The notes under the pieces are model-generated. The model did not search any database. It had not been told where the DNA came from and saw nothing but the letters and a program-made list of their open reading frames with translations. A stretch of 64,000 bases of DNA, taken from assembly GCF_034314165.1 (NCBI RefSeq), contig NZ_JAVIWK010000001.1:2247001-2311000 (forward strand). The letters are read 5' to 3'. The first letter of the stretch is position 1; each line of letters starts with the position of its first letter. Source of the stretch: Pseudomonas sp. Bout1 (lineage in GTDB: Bacteria > Pseudomonadota > Gammaproteobacteria > Pseudomonadales > Pseudomonadaceae). The position numbers were made by a program, and so were the translations under genes. Positions 58,982 to 64,000 of the stretch are shown here, in pieces.

Positions 58982-60676
58982 TCAACTTTGCAACACATAG
59001 CGTGGTTTGAGCCAGTTGGCCTCGCCAACGAGGATGTCCTCGAAGAACGCCCCGATCGGTAGTGTGGGGTGGCACAGCTGAATTTCCAAAACCCACACCA
59101 TCTCGCTCGGCACAATCTCGACTTCGGCCAGCTTGTCCTGCCCGAACAGCGCATGCGGGAAGTCAGCGATGCGGTGGCCTGCCAGGTTGCGCTCCAGGCG
59201 CCAGCCTTTGGAGTGGGCACTTCGTTCAGCGAAATCATAGAGCTGGCGCCCGGTCAGCCCGCGGTGCCAGGCATGGCGGGTTTCGTCGAACACTTCATGC
59301 AGTGCTTTCACGCAGGCGTCATGCAGCGGGTGCTCGCCGAATACAAAGGTGTCGCCGTAATCGCCTTCGTAGCCATCCCACACCGGGCCGAGGTCGACCA
59401 CGGCGATATCGGTGGCGCGCAGCGTGCGCGACAGGTCGACGCCTTGGCGCGGTGTGCGGACGGTGTCGTCGCCAAAGCGTATATAGGTGGGGTGCCAGGT
59501 GTGAGACGCGCCCATGTTTTGCAATGTTTGACTGGCCATTTGAAGGGCTTGCGCCGTGTTCATGCCCACCTTCAACTGGTCGGCGATGGCGGCCAGGGCT
59601 CTAACCGTTTGCTCGCGGGCGGCAAGCATGCCGTCCAGTGAGTAGCGCGGGCCGACTTTTTCCAGCACCGGGTCCAGCGCCTTGAGGGACGACGCCTGCG
59701 GCAATGCACCGCTGGAAACGAAGGCTTCTGCGACAAAACGATGAGCCTGCGCGCCCGCTGCCAGGCAGGTTTCGCGCACTTGCTTGATCATCGTGCTACT
59801 GCCGCAGGCGTAGATTTGGCTCTCGGCCCAGTTGTGCGGCTGTGCCAGCGCAACCTGTTGCACGCGGGCATCTGCCGACTGGACGCGATGCCAGTGAAAG
59901 CGCGGATGTGCCTGGCTGGCCTGCTCAAGAAACTCAGCGTCGTAGAAGTCCGCCGGCGCTGAGTTACCCCAGTACAGGCTGACCTTGGCGTGGCGGGCCA
60001 GGGCCGTCAGCAACAAGGGCTTGATGCCTGCGTAACCGGTGCCGGTGGCGAACAGCACAACCGGGCGGCCATCGTCGTGTTGCCAGGTGCAGGCGCCCAC
60101 GGGGCCTTCGAGTTTCAGCGCATCACCCACTTGCAGGGTCGGCAGAATGCGTTCGGAAAACAGGCCACCGCTGACTTGGCGAATATGAAACACCAGCTGG
60201 CCCTGATCCTGTGCGGGCAGGTTGGCGACAGAGAAACAGCGGCTGTCGCCATCGTCGAGGCGAAACCTGAGGTACTGGCCGGCCCGAACGTCGAGTGGCT
60301 GCGCTGGCAGCAACACCAGCTCGATGATATCGGCGCTCAACGCGCGTTTGCCGATCACCTGGGCGGTGACCTCCAGCGCTGGCGTGTCCAGTGACCAGCC
60401 GGGAATTTCCAGGCGCATGTCGCTACAGGCATGGCTCTGGCACAGCAACATCTCGTCAGCCGCGAGTGGATAAGAGGGGGCAGGGCTGTCTGGTGTGCGC
60501 AACTTGTCTCGGTACTGGCCTGACACCACTTTTACCTTGCACGACCCGCAGGCGCCGCGCCGGCAGGAAAACGGTACGGCCAGGCCGCTGGCAAGCATCG
60601 CGTCGAGCAGCAATTGATCGGCGGCTTCGAAGGATTTGCCCGAGGGCGACAGTTCAACGACATGGCGGTTGTGCAT
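58982..60676 (-). CDS. Fusion protein: [2Fe-2S] ferredoxin, FAD/NAD(P)H reductase and M24 metallopeptidase-fold domain
   Basis: 564 residues from the ATG at 60676, which has GAGG five bases upstream. Residues ~1-90 are a plant-type ferredoxin domain with C38, C43, C46 and C79 (CRRGACGSC, LLCQSH). Residues ~100-200 are the FAD domain (RCFSVAN as the R-x-x-S motif). Residues ~205-320 are the NAD(P)H domain (GTGYAG, YACGSS). From ~335 the protein becomes an M24 (pita-bread) domain with all five metal ligands in order: D428 and D439 eleven residues apart (DLGPVWDGYEGD), H501 (AGHRI), E531 (VLEIQL) and E546 (FFEDILV). The first half is the layout of oxygenase reductases; fusion to M24 is very unusual. 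Divergent from a MocR gene, convergent with mesD. Confidence 0.88.
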   Translation of the reverse strand: MHNRHVVELSPSGKSFEAADQLLLDAMLASGLAVPFSCRRGACGSCKVKVVSGQYRDKLRTPDSPAPSYPLAADEMLLCQSHACSDMRLEIPGWSLDTPALEVTAQVIGKRALSADIIELVLLPAQPLDVRAGQYLRFRLDDGDSRCFSVANLPAQDQGQLVFHIRQVSGGLFSERILPTLQVGDALKLEGPVGACTWQHDDGRPVVLFATGTGYAGIKPLLLTALARHAKVSLYWGNSAPADFYDAEFLEQASQAHPRFHWHRVQSADARVQQVALAQPHNWAESQIYACGSSTMIKQVRETCLAAGAQAHRFVAEAFVSSGALPQASSLKALDPVLEKVGPRYSLDGMLAAREQTVRALAAIADQLKVGMNTAQALQMASQTLQNMGASHTWHPTYIRFGDDTVRTPRQGVDLSRTLRATDIAVVDLGPVWDGYEGDYGDTFVFGEHPLHDACVKALHEVFDETRHAWHRGLTGRQLYDFAERSAHSKGWRLERNLAGHRIADFPHALFGQDKLAEVEIVPSEMVWVLEIQLCHPTLPIGAFFEDILVGEANWLKPRYVLQS

Positions 60677-60753
60677 AAACACCTCGGGGCAATTGAGGCT
60701 CGATTGTTGCGTTAGACTAGGACCAGAAGAACCTCCAGTTTTGGATAATTCAT

Positions 60754-62253
60754 ATGGTCCAGCTTCGCAAATGGCGCCCGTTGCTCAAACTCGATGGGGC
60801 GCAGCCGCAGGCGTCGTACAGAAAGATCATCGAGGGTCTGGTGAGCGCGATTGTCGAGGGCCGCCTGCGCCCCGGAACGCTGTTGCCCGGCACGCGGGAA
60901 ATGGCGCAACTGCTGGACGTCAACCGCAAGACGGTGATCCTTGCCTACGAGGAGGCGGTGACCAAAGGCTGGCTGGTCAGCATTCAGCGCCGCGGTACCT
61001 TCGTCAGTACGCAACTGGCGACAGGAGCGGTCGCCGAGCCCAGCGCGCCGAAGTCGTTTGCCCCGGCGTTGCGGGAGGCCCCGGCGGTTGCCTATTTCAC
61101 CCCGGGCGAGCAGGTAACAGCGCTGCACCATCGGGCGGGTGCGCTGTTTTTCGATAATGGCGCCAGTGACCATCGTCTGCTGCCGCAAGCCGTGCTGCAT
61201 CGCTATTACCGCAATGCCTTGCGCAACAGCTTCACCACCAACACCGTGCGCCATGGCAGCGAAGGCAGCGGCCACTACCTGCGCAACGCCTTGGCCGAAA
61301 TGTTGCGCCATAATCGAGGCCTGAATGTCGATGCGCAGCAGATTTGCCTGACCCAAGGCGTGCAGATGTCGCTGTACCTGACTGCCAGCGTGCTGCTCAA
61401 ACCCGGTGATGTGGTGGTGGTCGAGCGCCTGAGTTACCCACCGGCCTGGGAGATTTTCCGCCAGTTGGGTGCGCAACTGGTCACCGTGGACCTGGACGAT
61501 GAAGGTTGCCGGGTCGATCAGCTCGCTGAACTGTGCCGCGTGCACAACGTGCGGATGATGTATGTCACCCCCCATCACCAGTTTCCGAGCACCGTCAGTT
61601 TGCACGCAGCACGTCGCCAGCAACTTCTGGAACTGGCCCGGCTGCATGACTTCTGCATCATCGAGGAAGATTACGACCACGAGTATCACTTTGCCGGTCG
61701 GCCCTATTTGCCCCTGGCCAGCGACAGTGCGCAGCGCCATGTGATCTACATCGGCTCGCTGTCCAAGTCCCTGGGCAGCACCTTCCGTTGCAGCTACATC
61801 GTTGCACCGTCGAATCTCATCGAAGCGCTCGAGCGCACGGCGGCGGTGAGCCTGGGCCAGGGCGATGCCGTCATGCAGCGGGTGCTGGCGGACTTGATCA
61901 ACGATGGCGAGCTGAAGAAGCACCTGCGCCGGGTGTCCAGGGAATACCGCCGGCGCCGGGAGACGCTGCTCAGTTGCCTGCTGGAGGCGTTTGGCGAGCA
62001 GATAACCGTGCAGGAACCCGAAGGCGGGCTGGCGCTGTGGGTCAGGTTCGCCGACTCAATCGACGTCGACCAACTGGCTGAAAAGGCGCTGGAGCTGGAC
62101 TTGGTGGTGCGCAGCGGTCGCTTGTTTTCGCCCTTTGACCATCCGGAGAATGCCTTGCGTTTGGGATTCGCCTCGCTTGATTCGGAGGAGATCCGCACCG
62201 CCACGCAGCGTTTGGCTCAGGCGGCGCAGGCGATTGGGGAAGAGGTTAAATAA
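60754..62253 (+). CDS. MocR-type regulator (GntR HTH plus aminotransferase domain)
   Basis: 499 residues. The GntR-type winged helix (residues ~20-90) has SYRKIIEGLVSAIVEGRLRPGTLLPGTREMAQLL and NRKTVILAYEEAVTKGWL; a linker leads to a fold-type I aminotransferase domain. PLP-binding residues are kept: D306 in EEDYDHEY and K338 in SLSKSLGSTFR. MocR proteins such as PdxR and GabR sense PLP-linked metabolites. It starts 77 bp from the divergent fusion gene, so that gene is the prime target. Confidence 0.9.
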   Translation: MVQLRKWRPLLKLDGAQPQASYRKIIEGLVSAIVEGRLRPGTLLPGTREMAQLLDVNRKTVILAYEEAVTKGWLVSIQRRGTFVSTQLATGAVAEPSAPKSFAPALREAPAVAYFTPGEQVTALHHRAGALFFDNGASDHRLLPQAVLHRYYRNALRNSFTTNTVRHGSEGSGHYLRNALAEMLRHNRGLNVDAQQICLTQGVQMSLYLTASVLLKPGDVVVVERLSYPPAWEIFRQLGAQLVTVDLDDEGCRVDQLAELCRVHNVRMMYVTPHHQFPSTVSLHAARRQQLLELARLHDFCIIEEDYDHEYHFAGRPYLPLASDSAQRHVIYIGSLSKSLGSTFRCSYIVAPSNLIEALERTAAVSLGQGDAVMQRVLADLINDGELKKHLRRVSREYRRRRETLLSCLLEAFGEQITVQEPEGGLALWVRFADSIDVDQLAEKALELDLVVRSGRLFSPFDHPENALRLGFASLDSEEIRTATQRLAQAAQAIGEEVK

Positions 62254-62330
62254 TTACGCAGGCTGAAAGGTGGATGTGTAACGATATGTGACCCAGCCTT
62301 TGATACTGCCCACTACAGGAATCAATTCGG

Positions 62331-62957
62331 ATGCTCGCAGCCTTCAGACACTACCCGTTTTCGGTCAATCTGCTGCTGTCGTCTGCGTTGTTTCTGACAC
62401 TGGGGCGCGCCATTACCCTGCCGTATATGGTGATTTACCTGTCATCCAACTTCACGTTGGGCATCAGCGAGATCGGTCTGGTGGTAGGCGGTGCAATGCT
62501 TGTCGGCTCGTTGTTAAGCCTTTACGGCGGCTACCTGACTGACAAAATCTCCAGCTATCGATTGATCCTCAGCTTCACGGGTTTTTTCACCGTGGGCTTC
62601 ATTGGTATGTGCCTCACGTCGCACCTGTGGCTGTTTTTCCTGTTTCTGGTGTCGTTCAATTTTGCCTATTCAGTGATCGATATCGTGGTCAAGGCCGCGT
62701 TTGGCAAACTGCTGCCGGAAGCCGAACGCGGCAAAGTGTTTTCGGTGCGCTACACCGTGATCAACATTGGTTACGCGGTGGGGCCGTTCATTGGCGCGGG
62801 GCTCGCGCACACCAATAACGGCGCCGTCTCCAGGAACCGTCGTAAGCAGTATCAATATTCGGTTCAGGCTGAGGTATTTGATTACATTGAGCAGCTCACA
62901 CAGGCTCTGTTGAGAGAGCAAGCGCTGGAAAAACAACGGGTTGAGGAAGGCGATTAA
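62331..62957 (+). CDS. Truncated MFS transporter with unusual C-terminal tail
   Basis: 208 residues, half the usual length. The first ~160 residues are a good MFS N-terminal half of the MdtH-like kind (LGRAITLPYMVIYLSSNFTLGISEIG, motif A around GGYLTDKISSYR, then RYTVINIGYAVGPFIGAGLA), giving about five helices. After AHTNNGAVS the sequence switches to a charged soluble tail (RKQYQYSVQAEVFDYIEQ) unlike any helix bundle. The tail may be the gene's own C-terminus joined by an internal deletion, or foreign. It is likely inactive, although the frame is open. It overlaps the next convergent gene by 4 bp. Confidence 0.75.
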   Translation: MLAAFRHYPFSVNLLLSSALFLTLGRAITLPYMVIYLSSNFTLGISEIGLVVGGAMLVGSLLSLYGGYLTDKISSYRLILSFTGFFTVGFIGMCLTSHLWLFFLFLVSFNFAYSVIDIVVKAAFGKLLPEAERGKVFSVRYTVINIGYAVGPFIGAGLAHTNNGAVSRNRRKQYQYSVQAEVFDYIEQLTQALLREQALEKQRVEEGD

Positions 62958-63418
62958 TAGCTGCGGTCAGTTGTTGTGTCTTTCAAAAAACGCTGCTCAT
63001 GATCCGGATCCGGCAACAGGCAGGTGTCGTACTTCCCGAAGAGCCGATAGCGATTACGCGCGATGCGGTCGTAAGCCCAATCCCGAAGGACACGCGGGAT
63101 GGCGCGCAGGAGTAGCAATGGGCGCCAGCGGGCAGGCAGTTGCGCAATGATTTCGAGCACCGCCTCCGAACGCTCCCAGTAGTGCCGGTCGCGGATCACT
63201 GCGAGGGTGTCGAACTGATCCAGCGGCAACCCCGCCCAGGCCAATAGCGCCTGACCTTCGGGCGACTGAACGGCCGCCAACCGCACACGCCGGTCGTGGT
63301 CATGGCGAATGAGGAACCTTGCCCAGCCGTTGCACAGCTTGCACACACCGTCGAACAACACCACGGTTTCACCGGGGTTGAGGAGTGGTGCGGCGGTATG
63401 AAGGCAGGTAATCCGCAT
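62954..63418 (-). CDS. Thiol-disulfide oxidoreductase DCC family protein (DUF393)
   Basis: 154 residues with the DCC motif VLFDGVCKLCNGW (C26 and C29 as the redox pair) and the downstream RYRLFGKYDTCLLP typical of the family. Predicted thioredoxin-like fold; partner proteins unknown. Confidence 0.85.
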   Translation of the reverse strand: MRITCLHTAAPLLNPGETVVLFDGVCKLCNGWARFLIRHDHDRRVRLAAVQSPEGQALLAWAGLPLDQFDTLAVIRDRHYWERSEAVLEIIAQLPARWRPLLLLRAIPRVLRDWAYDRIARNRYRLFGKYDTCLLPDPDHEQRFLKDTTTDRSY

Positions 63419-63455
63419 GGCTCAGGTCTCCGGCGCTTTTGAACACCCGCCGACT

Positions 63456-64000
63456 TTAACGCGACAGCACCGGCGCCGCGCCTTTTTCCTCCGCGCCCAC
63501 GTCATGCAGCGAGATCCGCGACGTCTCCGGCAGCGCCAACCCACCCGCCAATGCCAGCAACGCCACCGCAATCAGATAAAACGCCGGCGACAGGTTGCTG
63601 CCCGTGGTGCTGATCAACCATGTTGCCATCAACGGCGCCGTACCGCCGAAGATCGTATACGCCATGTTGTAAGTAATCGCCGAAGCGGTATACCGCGTGC
63701 GCGTCGGAAAAGTCTCCGACAGCAACGCCGCCGTCACCACCCCACACAACACTGCACCCACCGCCAGCAACATCACCCCGACAATCGACGCCGCGAACGA
63801 GCCCGAACTGGCCATCAGGAACGACGGGTACACCACCACGATCAACAACACACACGCGGTCATCACTGTGACCCGCCGCCCCACGCGATCCGAATACAAC
63901 CCCGCCAGCGGGCAAATCGCCGCCGCGAAAATCAGTGCAATCAGCGACACCAGCAACGCCATCGCCCGGCTCAACCCACCGGCCACTTGCAGGTACGTCG
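63456..64000 (-). CDS. MFS transporter (MHS family), C-terminal part
   Basis: The open frame runs off the right edge; ~180 residues are visible, covering roughly the last six membrane segments. AGLYSDRVGRRVTVMTACVL is the central-loop motif, and AALLSETFPTRTRYTASAITYNM is typical of the metabolite:H+ symporter family, which includes ProP and shikimate or citrate carriers. The short soluble C-terminus (EEKGAAPVLSR) has no coiled coil, unlike the ProP-like gene at 39611. Confidence 0.88.
   Translation of the reverse strand, partial: TYLQVAGGLSRAMALLVSLIALIFAAAICPLAGLYSDRVGRRVTVMTACVLLIVVVYPSFLMASSGSFAASIVGVMLLAVGAVLCGVVTAALLSETFPTRTRYTASAITYNMAYTIFGGTAPLMATWLISTTGSNLSPAFYLIAVALLALAGGLALPETSRISLHDVGAEEKGAAPVLSR

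Overview
The window is a high-GC chromosomal segment that looks like a member of the Pseudomonas fluorescens group. The evidence is the codon and GC style, two FecI/FecR/TonB-receptor cell-surface signalling sets, many LysR, TetR, MarR and GntR regulators next to catabolic or efflux genes, and abundant REP/REPIN repeats of the type starting GTAGGAGCTGGCTTGCC or GTAGGAGCGAGCTTGC. The whole window reads as accessory and metabolic chromosome. I see no integrase, transposase, phage gene, CRISPR array or rRNA.

Layout. 1-5.2 kb: a beta-oxidation-like acid catabolism cluster (acyl-CoA dehydrogenase, IclR regulator, enoyl-CoA hydratase, 3-hydroxyacyl-CoA dehydrogenase, class III CoA-transferase) with two matching 17-bp operators in the divergent gap. 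5.3-11.4 kb: a glycerophosphodiesterase lipoprotein, tRNA-Asn, then an FpvA-like receptor/FecR/FecI set. That set is bracketed by the tRNA and a second, partial tRNA-Asn 3' end. 11.5-16.6 kb: mug, a TetR regulator and a divergent EmrA/EmrB/outer-membrane efflux set. 17-23.5 kb: a MarR regulator divergent from an RND pump, adaptor and outer-membrane channel. 23.6-28.3 kb: YghU-like thiol oxidoreductase, an internally deleted dicarboxylate symporter, and an aminotransferase plus RraA/aldolase-fold gene under a divergent LysR regulator. 28.3-30.3 kb: a large non-coding composite repeat holding seven tandem copies of a 197-bp unit. 30.3-34.4 kb: a second receptor/FecR/FecI set (ferrichrome type). 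34.5-49.9 kb: regulators, several MFS transporters, a PQQ-type sugar dehydrogenase, ProP-like transporter, bestrophin, TrmK-like methyltransferase, small lipoproteins and an exported nuclease. 50-56.5 kb: AraC and DMT exporter, a threonine aldolase remnant, then an operon of GntR, DUF2848, amidase and ACS-family transporter controlled by a 34-bp perfect palindrome.

56.5-63 kb is the most unusual part. A visibly AT-richer pair, mesX (DUF1852) and mesD (a core-type methionine synthase with all zinc ligands), sits behind a MetR-like box. It converges with a gene encoding a rare fusion of a [2Fe-2S]/FAD/NAD(P)H reductase with a complete M24 metallopeptidase-fold domain. The fusion gene diverges from a MocR-type regulator, which is followed by a truncated MFS gene. 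The window ends in a DCC-family protein and the C-terminal part of another MFS transporter.

Three genes show internal deletions (the symporter at 24.6 kb, the aldolase remnant at 51.9 kb and the MFS gene at 62.3 kb), and several REP repeats touch or supply stop codons. Together these suggest active small-scale remodelling of this segment.
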